The position numbers and the translations under genes were made by a program. Positions 15,989 to 24,407 of a DNA stretch of 64,000 nt are shown here, in pieces. Origin of the DNA: UBA1783 sp033808805 (GTDB lineage Bacteria > Bacillota_I > Bacilli_A > Erysipelotrichales > Erysipelotrichaceae); the NCBI GenBank assembly GCA_033808805.1, contig JAPXMY010000005.1:60132-124131 (forward strand). Reading direction: 5' to 3'. Under the pieces are notes generated by a model that was not told the DNA's origin, ran no database searches, and worked only from the letters and a program-made list of their open reading frames with translations. Every line of letters begins with the position of its first letter. Position 1 is the stretch's first letter.

Positions 15989-17407
15989 ATGAGAAAATTT
16001 GATACCAAGGTTCAGGATTTGAAGTATAGAGTTTTAAAAGAAGTCGCTTCTTTAGCCTGGCAGGATAAACTTTTAGAAAATATTATTGATATTCCAGCAA
16101 CCATTGTTCCAGGTAAGACACCTACAATGCGTTGCTGTGTCTACAAGGAAAGAGCAATTTTATCCGAACGAGTAAAAATTGCGATGTATGGTGACAAAAA
16201 CAATTTAAACGTTATTGAAATAATTGATATTGCCTGTGATGAGTGTCCTGATGCCGGTTATGTAGTTACAGAAACCTGTCGAGGATGTCTGGCACATCGC
16301 TGTTATGATGTCTGCAAGATGGGGGCAATTACCTTTGATGCTAATCATGTTGCCCATATCGATAAATCAAAATGTGTTGAATGTGGTTTATGTGCCAGAG
16401 TCTGTCCTTTTTCTGCCATTATCAACAGGATAAGACCATGTCAGGCTGCCTGCAAAGTCAAGGCGATATATTTCAATGAAGACAATGCTGCAGAAATCGA
16501 TGAAAGCAAATGCATTCAGTGTGGCGCCTGTGTTTATCAGTGTCCTTTTGGAGCTATTGATGATAAATCATATATTTTGGAAGTAATCGACTTTATTAAA
16601 AACAAAGATGAGAAAAATAAAGTTGTCGCTATGGTTGCACCAGCAATTGCCTCACAGTTCAGCTATGCCAAGCTTTCTCAGGTTGTTACAGGGCTTAAAA
16701 AGCTAGGTTTTGATCTAGTAGTAGAAACAGCTCTGGGAGCTGATATGGTGGCTGAAAGCGAATCTAAGGAGCTGATAGAAAAAGGTTTTCTAATTTCCAG
16801 CTGCTGCCCAGGATTTGTCAGCTATGTTGAAAAAAACTTCCCTGAATTGGTGCAGTATCTTTCCCACAACCTTTCGCCGATGGCTCATCTGGGTAAAGTA
16901 ATAAAAGAAAAAAATCCAGAATACAAGGTCGTCTTTATTGGACCTTGTACCGCTAAAAAGCAGGAGATTTTAAAAGAAGAAGTAAAAGATTATATTGATA
17001 CTGTCATTACCTTTGAGGAGTTACAGGCGCTATTTGATTCCAAAGATATTGATATTTCAACTCTGGAAGAAACTGAGCTGACAGATGCTTCCTATTATGG
17101 AAGAGTATTTGCCAGAAGTGGAGGTTTAACTGAAGCGATGGCTCACGGAATAAAACAGCAGGATACTGATTTTGAATTTAATCCGGTGGTCTGTGATGGT
17201 ATTGACAGTTGCAGAATTGCTTTATTGAAAAAGAAAAATAATGTATTGAATGCCAACTTTATTGAAGGGATGGCTTGTGAAGGCGGCTGTATTGGTGGTG
17301 CTGGCTGTTTGACCCATACAGATAGAAATAAGATTACTATCGATAGATATGGTAAGCAATCACCACATAAAACCATTTCAGCAGCCTTGAATAAAAAGAA
17401 TGGATGA
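15989..17407 (+). CDS. Monomeric [FeFe] hydrogenase (group B-like)
   Basis: A 472-residue [FeFe] hydrogenase with two ferredoxin-type 4Fe-4S clusters (CVECGLCARVCPF and CIQCGACVYQCPF, about residues 123-195) and an extra Cys-rich N-terminal segment. H-cluster motifs: L1 SSCCPGFVSY, L2 GPCTAKKQE, L3 MACEGGCIGGAGC. The Phe/Val after CCPG in L1 and the altered L3 resemble group B enzymes rather than classical HydA. It would reduce protons or oxidise H2 with ferredoxin. No HydE, HydF or HydG maturases lie in this window. Start at 15989 is set by GGTGGGG; the TTG at 15968 lies upstream of that site. The phosphodiesterase gene follows after 6 bases. Confidence 0.88.
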   Translation: MRKFDTKVQDLKYRVLKEVASLAWQDKLLENIIDIPATIVPGKTPTMRCCVYKERAILSERVKIAMYGDKNNLNVIEIIDIACDECPDAGYVVTETCRGCLAHRCYDVCKMGAITFDANHVAHIDKSKCVECGLCARVCPFSAIINRIRPCQAACKVKAIYFNEDNAAEIDESKCIQCGACVYQCPFGAIDDKSYILEVIDFIKNKDEKNKVVAMVAPAIASQFSYAKLSQVVTGLKKLGFDLVVETALGADMVAESESKELIEKGFLISSCCPGFVSYVEKNFPELVQYLSHNLSPMAHLGKVIKEKNPEYKVVFIGPCTAKKQEILKEEVKDYIDTVITFEELQALFDSKDIDISTLEETELTDASYYGRVFARSGGLTEAMAHGIKQQDTDFEFNPVVCDGIDSCRIALLKKKNNVLNANFIEGMACEGGCIGGAGCLTHTDRNKITIDRYGKQSPHKTISAALNKKNG

Positions 17408-17413
17408 AAGACG

Positions 17414-18709
17414 ATGAAAAAATTATTTGTATTTATGATAGATGCCCTGTGTGCCAGCGATATAGAAAAGATGAAGGAAATGCCAAATTTTGGCAAACTT
17501 ATTGAAGAGGGTTCTTATGTGGCCTCATTGGAACCGGTATGGCCAGCTTTAACTTATAGCTGTCATACTTCAATTGTTACTGGAACATATGTTGATAGAC
17601 ATACTATTTGTAATAATGAAGAAATGGAAAGAGGATGCAGACCAAAAGATGTCTGGTATGGTTATAAAAGCCAGATAAAAGATCCGACAATTTTGGATTA
17701 TGCCAGAGAACATGGCTTGACAACTGCTTCTATTGCCTGGCCAGTAAGTGCTGGAGCTGACTATACCTATAACTGGCCAATGATTGTTCCATATAAATAT
17801 AAAGATTATGATGCAGAGAAGTATCTGATTGGAAATGCGACTGAAAATCTGTTGGATAAATACTTCTGGAAGTATGGTTTGCATCAGAAGGGACCTGATG
17901 CTGAGCTGGACAGGTTGACAATGTCTGTTGCACCAGATCTGATTAGAGATTTTGGACAACCTGATGTGATGTTTGTCAAAATGTGTGATTTAGATACCCA
18001 AAGACATACCTATGGTATTTATTCTGAGGAAGCATATATTCAACTCAGAAGACATGATCTGGAACTGGGTGTGCTATTAGAATCGATAAAAAGATATGGT
18101 GATTATGAAAATACCAATTTCGTTATTATGGGTGATCATGGACAGACTGATATTGAAGATGTTTTAAATATCAATGTCTTGCTTAAAGAAGCAGGTTTTA
18201 TAAGAACAAATGAAAACAATGAAATGATTGATTGTGATTGCTATGCTCATTCAACAGCTTTAACCTGTTGTATTGAACTTAAAAATCCAGATGATGAAGT
18301 TATGGCTAAAAAAGTTAAGGATTTCTTACTTTCATTAAAAGATGATGAAAATATTCAATTAAGATATGTCTATGACAAAGAAGAAATGAAAAAACATTTC
18401 CGTGTAGCTGGACCTTTTGATTTTATTATTGAATCAAATAGAGATATTTCTTTTTCTGATAGATTAAATAGAAATACCATCTGGGCTTCAACTGAACCAG
18501 GAGATCATAAGATTGGAAAAGCAACGCATGGTTCAAGAGGTGACAGAAAAGAGACTACTTTATTCATTGCCAGCGGACCATCAGTTAAAAAAGGTGTCGT
18601 TATCGAAAAAGCCAGTATGGTAGATGAAGCTGTTACTATGGCCAAAATGATCGGCTTTGATATGCCAAATACTGATGGCAGATTACTTGATGAATTGTTG
18701 GCTGATTAA
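17414..18709 (+). CDS. Alkaline phosphatase superfamily / type I phosphodiesterase-nucleotide pyrophosphatase
   Basis: A 431-residue metal-dependent hydrolase of the NPP/type I phosphodiesterase group. Metal ligand Asp in FMIDALCASD; nucleophile Thr in PVWPALTYSCHTSIVTG; metal residues in VKMCDLDTQRH, IMGDHGQTD and GDHKIGKATHGSRG. No signal peptide is seen, so it appears cytosolic. It lies 6 bases after the hydrogenase gene and is followed by a terminator. Substrate unknown; phosphodiesters or nucleotide sugars are typical. Confidence 0.85.
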   Translation: MKKLFVFMIDALCASDIEKMKEMPNFGKLIEEGSYVASLEPVWPALTYSCHTSIVTGTYVDRHTICNNEEMERGCRPKDVWYGYKSQIKDPTILDYAREHGLTTASIAWPVSAGADYTYNWPMIVPYKYKDYDAEKYLIGNATENLLDKYFWKYGLHQKGPDAELDRLTMSVAPDLIRDFGQPDVMFVKMCDLDTQRHTYGIYSEEAYIQLRRHDLELGVLLESIKRYGDYENTNFVIMGDHGQTDIEDVLNINVLLKEAGFIRTNENNEMIDCDCYAHSTALTCCIELKNPDDEVMAKKVKDFLLSLKDDENIQLRYVYDKEEMKKHFRVAGPFDFIIESNRDISFSDRLNRNTIWASTEPGDHKIGKATHGSRGDRKETTLFIASGPSVKKGVVIEKASMVDEAVTMAKMIGFDMPNTDGRLLDELLAD

Positions 18710-18728
18710 AAGGTAAAAGTTTTAAAAG

Positions 18729-18752
18729 ATCTGGAGTTGTCTGGATTTTTTT
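18729..18752 (+). terminator. Terminator after the hydrogenase-phosphodiesterase operon
   Basis: ATCTGGA/TCTGGAT (18729-18735 with 18740-18746) pairs with two G-T wobbles around a GTTG loop, followed by seven T residues. Confidence 0.6.
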
Positions 18753-18796
18753 AAAGAGAACAATTACATACAATTTACATAATTAAACTATAACTA

Positions 18797-18834
18797 TGGT
18801 ATAATATTACCGGTGATATATGTGTTTATCATCG
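18797..18834 (+). promoter_or_regulatory. Promoter and 5' hairpin of the glycolipid synthase gene
   Basis: TGGTATAAT (18797-18805) is a consensus extended -10. At the expected start of transcription an 8-bp hairpin CGGTGATA/TATCATCG (18811-18818 with 18827-18834) would form the 5' end of the mRNA, perhaps protecting it. Confidence 0.55.
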
Positions 18835-18874
18835 CGTTTAAAGTAAAAAAACATTAGGATTGGAGGTGTGATAA

Positions 18875-19951
18875 TTGAAGACATTGATTCTAAGCTGCAA
18901 CTTTGGCGGAGGTCATAACAGTTGTGGTCATGCCATAAAAGAATATTATGAAAGTCAAAATGTTGAATGTGAAATGTTAGACGCATTATCTTTTATTAAT
19001 GACCTTTTATCAGATTTACTCAGTAAAGGTCATATTACTATCTGTAACCATGCGCCATTTATTTTTGACAAAGGATATAAATTAGCTGAAAATAATCAAA
19101 AGTATTTTAAAGACTCTGTATTTTTAAAGTTGATAAGTAAAAAATGTGAAGATTTGTATAACTATATTACTGACAACAACTATAGTCAGGTAATATGTAC
19201 TCATGTTTTTGCAGGAATGATGATGACAAAAATAAAAAATGATTATGATTTAAAATGTAAAACAAGTTTTGTATTTACAGATTATACCTGTCATCCGGGT
19301 TCCAAATATTTAAATGTTGATTATTTCTTTGTTCCTTGTAATTACATAAACGAGGAATTGCAATATCTGGGTGTAGATGGAGACAAAATCATCACCAGTG
19401 GAATTCCTATAAAGGACAAGTTTTATCAAAATTACGACTTAAGAGATAATGGTAAAAAGAATATCCTGATATCAACCGGTTCGCTTGGTGGAGGTCCACT
19501 TAAAAAGGTTGTTACATCTTTATTAAATGATGTGAAAGATGGTTATATTAAAGTAGTTTGTGGGAAAAATGATAAGTTGAAGAAAAAACTTGAAAAGGAA
19601 TTTGAAAATAATCCTCGAGTAGAGGTGCTTGGCTTTATCAGCGATATTGATAAACTGATGGATGAAGCAGATGTATTTATCAGTAAACCTGGCGGTATTT
19701 CTACTACTGAAGCGGTAAATAAAATCTTACCGATGTTATTTATTAATATCATAGGTGCCTGTGAGGATTACAATAAGCAGTACTTCGTTGATTTGGGCTG
19801 TGCAAAAACTTTTGATGATGTAGAAACTTTATCGAAGGAATGCTACAACTTACTTAATAATCCGGATGAATATAACGAGATTATGGAAAATTTAAAAGTT
19901 CTAAAAAAATATAACAGCGCAAAGATTATTTTTGAAACAATGGCTAAATAG
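18875..19951 (+). CDS. Diacylglycerol glycosyltransferase / MGDG synthase family (UgtP-like)
   Basis: A 358-residue GT28-type enzyme. The N-terminal LILSCNFGGGHNSCGHAI is the acceptor-side MGDG synthase motif. The C-terminal nucleotide-sugar site includes STGSLGGGPLKK, FISDIDKLMDEADVFISKPGG and TTEA. It probably transfers glucose or galactose from a UDP-sugar to diacylglycerol on the inner membrane face, supplying glycolipid anchors; an LtaS-like enzyme lies at 24408. The start is TTG at 18875: GGAGGTG sits 6 bases upstream and family homology begins right there. Confidence 0.85.
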   Translation: MKTLILSCNFGGGHNSCGHAIKEYYESQNVECEMLDALSFINDLLSDLLSKGHITICNHAPFIFDKGYKLAENNQKYFKDSVFLKLISKKCEDLYNYITDNNYSQVICTHVFAGMMMTKIKNDYDLKCKTSFVFTDYTCHPGSKYLNVDYFFVPCNYINEELQYLGVDGDKIITSGIPIKDKFYQNYDLRDNGKKNILISTGSLGGGPLKKVVTSLLNDVKDGYIKVVCGKNDKLKKKLEKEFENNPRVEVLGFISDIDKLMDEADVFISKPGGISTTEAVNKILPMLFINIIGACEDYNKQYFVDLGCAKTFDDVETLSKECYNLLNNPDEYNEIMENLKVLKKYNSAKIIFETMAK

Positions 19952-19963
19952 TCATTGTTTTTT
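19935..19963 (+). terminator. Terminator overlapping the end of the glycolipid synthase gene
   Basis: AAACAATG/CATTGTTT (19935-19942 with 19953-19960) plus a T run; the left arm lies in the last codons of the gene. Confidence 0.75.
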
Positions 19964-19991
19964 GTTATAATTAGTTAAAGAGGTGTTAGGT

Positions 19992-21101
19992 ATGAAACAT
20001 ATATTCAAATACTTTTCAATGTTATTGATATTGCTTTTTGCTTTAAGCGGATGCAAGTTTATCAGGGATATTAAAGAAGAACCGGTAGATCCAGATTATG
20101 AATCTGGTTTGACACAACAGGAATTGTTTTCTTATTTAAACAAGGGGATTGGTTATAGAGAAGATAAGGTTGATAATTATGTTTACTTTTCTTTTTATCT
20201 GGATCATAAGATAGTGTATTCCTTTTCCAATGAAGAAATAGAGTACACTGGAAGTGTTATTGATTTCAGTTATAAAGGAAAAAATCATTTTGAAGTGAGT
20301 TGTCAATTTGATCCAGAAGAGGAGCAGAATTTTACCAGTTTTGTTAAAACTTTTGATATTTTCTTTGAAGAGCTGAAGCCTGATAGAATGGAAATTTCAT
20401 TTGATGGAAAGGTTTATAAACTCATTAATGATACTGGATATGATTTTGGAAGTCTGCTATTGGCACTACAGCTGTATAAAAACTATTATATTGACTTTGA
20501 TGATGTAAGTTTATATGTAGGATTCCATGATAGCAATCAATTCTATTATGATGATGGCACAAAAACTTTAACTGGTATAGTCGATAATGTCACCTATCTG
20601 GGAAAGGATGTTTATGATCTAAACATAAAAATTACCGATGGAGAAAATCAATATCACAATTCATTTTTATTAACTTATTCATCAGCTTACCCAGAAAGAA
20701 TTTTCATTGAGTTAAAAGACTTTGGATTAGTAGAAATGCAATGTGATAAGGGATATGATACTATCGAAATTTTGACTATTCTGACTACAGATGGTCCTTT
20801 TGAAGAAATTGATGGAAAAAACATCAGAATATTCAATGTGGATAATTTTAGCTATACAAAAACAAACAGCAATGGAGATTATATGCTGAATGGTTTAATA
20901 ACGTTGTTTGAATATCAGGGTAAGGGTGTCTATAAGATGACTGTTCAGTTTTCTGCCGCTGGAAATCTGGAAAGTGATGAAAACAAATACAATATTGAAG
21001 TTATATTTGAATACGATCAGAAAAACAAAATTCTTAAAGTCAGAGAGGATGATGTTTCAAGAATGATTGTGGAAAGTTATACATTCAAGACTAAAAAATA
21101 G
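19992..21101 (+). CDS. Lipoprotein with threefold internal repeat, unknown function
   Basis: A 369-residue lipoprotein: MKHIFKYFSMLLILLFALSGC gives a lipobox LSGC. The mature part is acidic and probably beta-rich. It has three copies of a motif of about 25 residues with the pattern G-x-(I/V)-x4-Y-x-G-K-x2-(F/Y)-x-(V/L/M), at about residues 80-105, 192-216 and 302-326, suggesting three tandem domains of about 110 residues. The ATG at 19992 is used; AGAGGTG lies just upstream. No known family recognised. Confidence 0.7.
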   Translation: MKHIFKYFSMLLILLFALSGCKFIRDIKEEPVDPDYESGLTQQELFSYLNKGIGYREDKVDNYVYFSFYLDHKIVYSFSNEEIEYTGSVIDFSYKGKNHFEVSCQFDPEEEQNFTSFVKTFDIFFEELKPDRMEISFDGKVYKLINDTGYDFGSLLLALQLYKNYYIDFDDVSLYVGFHDSNQFYYDDGTKTLTGIVDNVTYLGKDVYDLNIKITDGENQYHNSFLLTYSSAYPERIFIELKDFGLVEMQCDKGYDTIEILTILTTDGPFEEIDGKNIRIFNVDNFSYTKTNSNGDYMLNGLITLFEYQGKGVYKMTVQFSAAGNLESDENKYNIEVIFEYDQKNKILKVREDDVSRMIVESYTFKTKK

Positions 21102-21122
21102 AAGCCTGTGCTTCTATTTTTT
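21094..21122. terminator. Bidirectional terminator between convergent genes
   Basis: A 12-bp perfect stem (21094-21105 with 21110-21121) with a 4-base loop and A/T flanks. It ends the lipoprotein gene on the plus strand and abuts the stop codon of the minus-strand gene. Confidence 0.85.
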
Positions 21123-21426
21123 AATCAATCTTTTGTAGCATAACGGATTTTTTCTTGCTGTTTTCATCAATATATGAAATTATAACAGTGCTGTTTTGAT
21201 AGTAGATATCTTCAATAGAACTACACGCCAAATTATTATCTGGACAAATTATCTGTCTATGGGTCAGGGCAAGTTTAGTTTTTTTATTTGCTAAAGCATA
21301 AGAAGAAATATATGTTATAAAACCAGCGCATATTTCTTGTTCCTCATTATTCAACAAATAAAAATTTTTCTGACTAATTTTTTAAATAAATGTTGCGGAT
21401 TTATACACTCCATCTAACTCATACAT
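21121..21426 (-). pseudogene. Small protein of unknown function interrupted by TAA at codon 15
   Basis: On the minus strand an ATG at 21426, preceded by AAGGAAG at about 8 bases, opens MYELDGVYKSATFI. A TAA then occurs at 21384-21382. The same frame continues KISQKNFYLL through a coherent 87-residue sequence to the stop at 21121, next to a terminator. No ribosome binding site supports a restart at the TTG at 21357. The simplest reading is one gene of about 101 codons with a nonsense codon. The sequence (strand-rich, SYIDENSKKKSVML near the end) looks like a small PH-like or regulatory domain but I do not recognise it. Confidence 0.55.
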
Positions 21427-21488
21427 AGTGATACTTCCTTTATAGTATAACTTTAACACAATCCATTTTTCCTTTAAAGACCAGTTGG

Positions 21489-21515
21489 TTGAATTTAATT
21501 CAATTATGTTATAAT
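21489..21515 (+). promoter_or_regulatory. Promoter with palindromic operator for the Y-family polymerase operon
   Basis: TGTTATAAT (21507-21515) is an extended -10. TTGAAT (21489-21494) can serve as -35 with a short 15-base spacer. Over it lies a perfect 7+1+7 palindrome TTGAATTTAATTCAA (21489-21503), placed where a repressor would block RNA polymerase. SOS control is likely for such polymerases, but this palindrome is not the classic CGAAC-GTTCG LexA box of Bacillus. Confidence 0.5.
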
Positions 21516-21536
21516 TAAAAAGTAGAAGGAGATCAT

Positions 21537-22814
21537 ATGATAGAAAGGGCATATCTATGTATTGATTTAAAATCTTTTTATGCTTCAGTCGAATGTGTTG
21601 AACGCGGATTAGATCCGATGAAAGCCAACCTTGTTGTTGCTGATAGTGAAAGGACAGATAAAACAATATGTTTAGCAGTCAGCGTAAACATGAAAAAGTT
21701 AGGCATTAAAAATCGATGCCGCCTTTTTGAGATACCCAAAAACATAGACTATGTTATTGCTACACCTAGAATGCAAAAATATATTGATTATTCCTGTGCT
21801 GTTTATGATCTGTATCTGGATTACTTCTCTAAAGATGATATCTATGTATATTCAATAGATGAATGTTTCATTGACATAACACCATATCTGAATATATATA
21901 AAAAGAATCCTAGAGAGATGGCAGAATTTTTACTAAATGAAATAAATAGAAAGATCGGTATCAGAGCCAGCTGTGGGGTTGGGACAAATTTATATCTGAC
22001 AAAAATAGCTTTAGATATCACCGCCAAAAAAGCCAAAGACTTTATTGGAGAATTAAATCAGGAAAGTTTTAAGGAAACTTTGTGGAACCATCAGCCATTG
22101 ACTGATTTCTGGCGTATTGGAGTTGGAACGCAAAGAACATTAAATGAAATGGGGATTTATACAATGGGTCAGATTGCCTGGGCCAATGAAGAGAAGCTGT
22201 ATGAAGTTTTTGGTATTGACGCTGAACTTCTGATTGATCATGCCTGGGGTATTGAACCGGTTACAATCACTGATATAAAAGAATATAAACCTAAGAGTAA
22301 TTCTTTTTCCCAGGGTCAGGTGTTGGCCAGAGATTATAGCTGCAAACAGGCTGAAGTTATTGTAAAGGAAATGATGGATTTGCTTTCTTTACAACTGGTG
22401 GATAATAAATTGTATACCTCTAACATTTCCTTAATGATCGGCTATAGCAATAGATACAATTTATCCGCTTCAACTGGCAGTATGACACTGGATATGGATA
22501 CAAACAGTGATACCATATTAATAGAAAATGTAGTTAAACTGTACAATAGATTGGTTAATAAATCTGCCATGATCAGAAGAATAAGTATATCCTGTAACAA
22601 GCTGACCGCAAATCCAGTAAATTTCTTTCAGACCAATCTTTTTGAAGAAATCAGCCAAAAGGATATCGAAAAAGATAATGCCGCTCAAAAAGCAATTATT
22701 GAAATTAAGAAACGATTTGGTAAAGATGCAATACTGAAAGGAATGAACTTTGAAGAGGGAGCAACGACCAGAGAAAGAAATCATCAGATTGGAGGGCATA
22801 AAAGTGGCAAGTAA
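21537..22814 (+). CDS. Y-family DNA polymerase (UvrX/YqjW-like, ImpB/MucB/SamB)
   Basis: A 425-residue translesion polymerase. AYLCIDLKSFYASVECVERGLDP holds the first metal Asp and the steric-gate region; YSIDECFIDIT carries the catalytic Asp-Glu pair; helix-hairpin-helix and little-finger segments follow. Start ATG follows AAGGAG. A YolD-like gene overlaps its 3' end, the pairing seen for UvrX-type Pol V homologs of Gram-positives, which separates it from a stand-alone DinB. A palindrome in its promoter suggests damage-inducible repression. Confidence 0.9.
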   Translation: MIERAYLCIDLKSFYASVECVERGLDPMKANLVVADSERTDKTICLAVSVNMKKLGIKNRCRLFEIPKNIDYVIATPRMQKYIDYSCAVYDLYLDYFSKDDIYVYSIDECFIDITPYLNIYKKNPREMAEFLLNEINRKIGIRASCGVGTNLYLTKIALDITAKKAKDFIGELNQESFKETLWNHQPLTDFWRIGVGTQRTLNEMGIYTMGQIAWANEEKLYEVFGIDAELLIDHAWGIEPVTITDIKEYKPKSNSFSQGQVLARDYSCKQAEVIVKEMMDLLSLQLVDNKLYTSNISLMIGYSNRYNLSASTGSMTLDMDTNSDTILIENVVKLYNRLVNKSAMIRRISISCNKLTANPVNFFQTNLFEEISQKDIEKDNAAQKAIIEIKKRFGKDAILKGMNFEEGATTRERNHQIGGHKSGK

Positions 22815-23145
22815 ACCGAAAAATAAAATGAGTGTTTCTGATCGAGCTAAGCAGTTTATGCCATTCAGCGCTTTAACTGGGTTTGAAGAAGCTTTAAAAC
22901 AGGTGGAGTTAAAAAGAGAAAAAGTAGATAAGATAGAACTGTCACAATCACAGAAGGAGAGATTAAATAGTATAATAAAGCGACTTCAGATAAATGATGA
23001 AATAAAAGTCGAATATTATGATGGTAACAGATATCAATTGATAACAGGTCTATTTAAAAAAGTAGATGAAATATATTATAATATTCATATTGGACAGGAA
23101 ATAGTTGATGTTGAATCAATTAGAGACATTGAGGTGTATCAGTGA
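22804..23145 (+). CDS. YolD-like protein
   Basis: A 113-residue YolD-family protein, thought to act with UvrX-type polymerases. The diagnostic SVSDRAKQFMPFSALTGFEEAL lies at the N terminus. The start is GTG at 22804, set by GGAGGG 7 bases upstream; it overlaps the polymerase gene by 11 bases. The C-terminal half is a small beta domain (DEIKVEYYDGNRYQLITG). Confidence 0.85.
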   Translation: MASKPKNKMSVSDRAKQFMPFSALTGFEEALKQVELKREKVDKIELSQSQKERLNSIIKRLQINDEIKVEYYDGNRYQLITGLFKKVDEIYYNIHIGQEIVDVESIRDIEVYQ

Positions 23146-23696
23146 ATATTATCAAAAAGACAACAGAATTGGATAAATATCTGTTTAAACCATATTTAAA
23201 TGAAGAAAGCATAACCGTTGATATGACCGTTGGAAATGGTAATGATACTTTGTTTTTAGCTTTAAACAGCAGGAAAGTATATGGTTTTGATATTCAAAAG
23301 ACAGCTATTGAAAAAACTGAACAATTGCTGAAAGGCCATGGTTTAAGTAATTATCAGCTGATTTGTGACTGTCACAGTGAAATAGATAGATATATTAAGG
23401 AAAAAGTAGATGTCTTTGTTTTTAATTTTGGTTATCTGCCAAAGGCTGACAAGACAATAACAACCACAGCCGAAAGTAGTCTTTCAGCTTTAAAGAAGGC
23501 TTTAAAACTACTTAAGGTAGACGGCTTGATTGGTATGACTCTGTATTACGGACATGAAAGTGGCGAAATTGAAAGAAAAGCGATACTGGATTATGTTGAG
23601 CAATTGGATTATAGTGAATTTCATGTTGTATATATAAAAGCAATTAATCAAAAGAATAAACCGCCTGAAATACTTTTGGTTACCAGAAAGAAGTAA
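23142..23696 (+). CDS. mnmM: MnmM-like tRNA 5-aminomethyl-2-thiouridine methyltransferase (YtqB family)
   Basis: A 184-residue class I SAM-dependent methyltransferase. SAM motif I VDMTVGNGNDTLFLA, then VYGFDIQ, and the YtqB signature FNFGYLPKADKTITT. YtqB/MnmM methylates nm5s2U34 of tRNA to mnm5s2U in Gram-positives. Start is GTG at 23142, overlapping the YolD gene's stop by 4 bases with GAGGTG upstream. A generic rRNA methylase label would be the older annotation for this family. Confidence 0.8.
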   Translation: MNIIKKTTELDKYLFKPYLNEESITVDMTVGNGNDTLFLALNSRKVYGFDIQKTAIEKTEQLLKGHGLSNYQLICDCHSEIDRYIKEKVDVFVFNFGYLPKADKTITTTAESSLSALKKALKLLKVDGLIGMTLYYGHESGEIERKAILDYVEQLDYSEFHVVYIKAINQKNKPPEILLVTRKK

Positions 23697-23699
23697 GTT

Positions 23700-24404
23700 A
23701 TGAAAAAAATATTGTTGATTTTAATAATTTTGTTAAGCGGCTGTTCAGCCTTTCATGAGCACCAGTATACTGATGCCAATTACCAACAGCCGGCCATTTG
23801 TACAATCTGTCAAAAAGAAGCGGGTTTTCCTTTGCAACCTGATTTTAGCAAATATGACATTGTTTTAAATATGGAATTGAATAAAAGTTATTTACTAAAG
23901 ACGGTATGCAAAGATGATAAATCTATCTATACTACTGCTACAGTAGAAATAATTGAATATATAGATGATTATCAAAATGAAAATTATCAGAAGAATGAAA
24001 ATTATCAATGGAAAAGAGTAGTAATCAAACTTACCTTTGATGATGAAAATGTAGTAGAAAATGGCGTTTCAATTAATTATCTGACCACAAATTATTACAA
24101 TATCGGGCAGTATGTTTCGACCTACAGCTACAATTATGACCAATCTTGTTATGAGTTTACAGTTAATTACTATGGAATAGATTATAAAGATTGTAAACTG
24201 AAAGTTTCTTCAACGGACAATAGCTGGGAAAAAAAGGGCGAAAACCATATTAAAGAATATTTTCTGACTTTTGATTTCTATGTTCCGAAAAACTTTGATG
24301 GAATTGTGGTAGGTGTTAGAAATGCTGGCATTGATGCCAGTAAGTTCTCTTATTTTTATGAGTATTATGATAGTGAGCAATTTTTGCTGTTTAGATTGGA
24401 TTAA
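23700..24404 (+). CDS. Lipoprotein of unknown function with N-terminal CxxC segment
   Basis: A 234-residue lipoprotein with signal MKKILLILIILLSGC (lipobox LSGC). Right after the lipid anchor comes HEHQYTDANYQQPAICTICQKEAG, a His/Cys segment resembling one unit of the TCT-CxxC repeats found in the surface protein at 62181. The rest is strand-rich and unrecognised. It starts 3 bases after mnmM and ends 3 bases before the LtaS-like gene, so all are one operon. Confidence 0.7.
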   Translation: MKKILLILIILLSGCSAFHEHQYTDANYQQPAICTICQKEAGFPLQPDFSKYDIVLNMELNKSYLLKTVCKDDKSIYTTATVEIIEYIDDYQNENYQKNENYQWKRVVIKLTFDDENVVENGVSINYLTTNYYNIGQYVSTYSYNYDQSCYEFTVNYYGIDYKDCKLKVSSTDNSWEKKGENHIKEYFLTFDFYVPKNFDGIVVGVRNAGIDASKFSYFYEYYDSEQFLLFRLD

Positions 24405-24407
24405 TAT

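Noticed and set aside
21382..21666. A 94-residue minus-strand gene overlapping the polymerase start
   Set aside because: Its N-terminal half lies antisense inside the polymerase gene and over its promoter; the ribosome binding site points to the later ATG at 21426.
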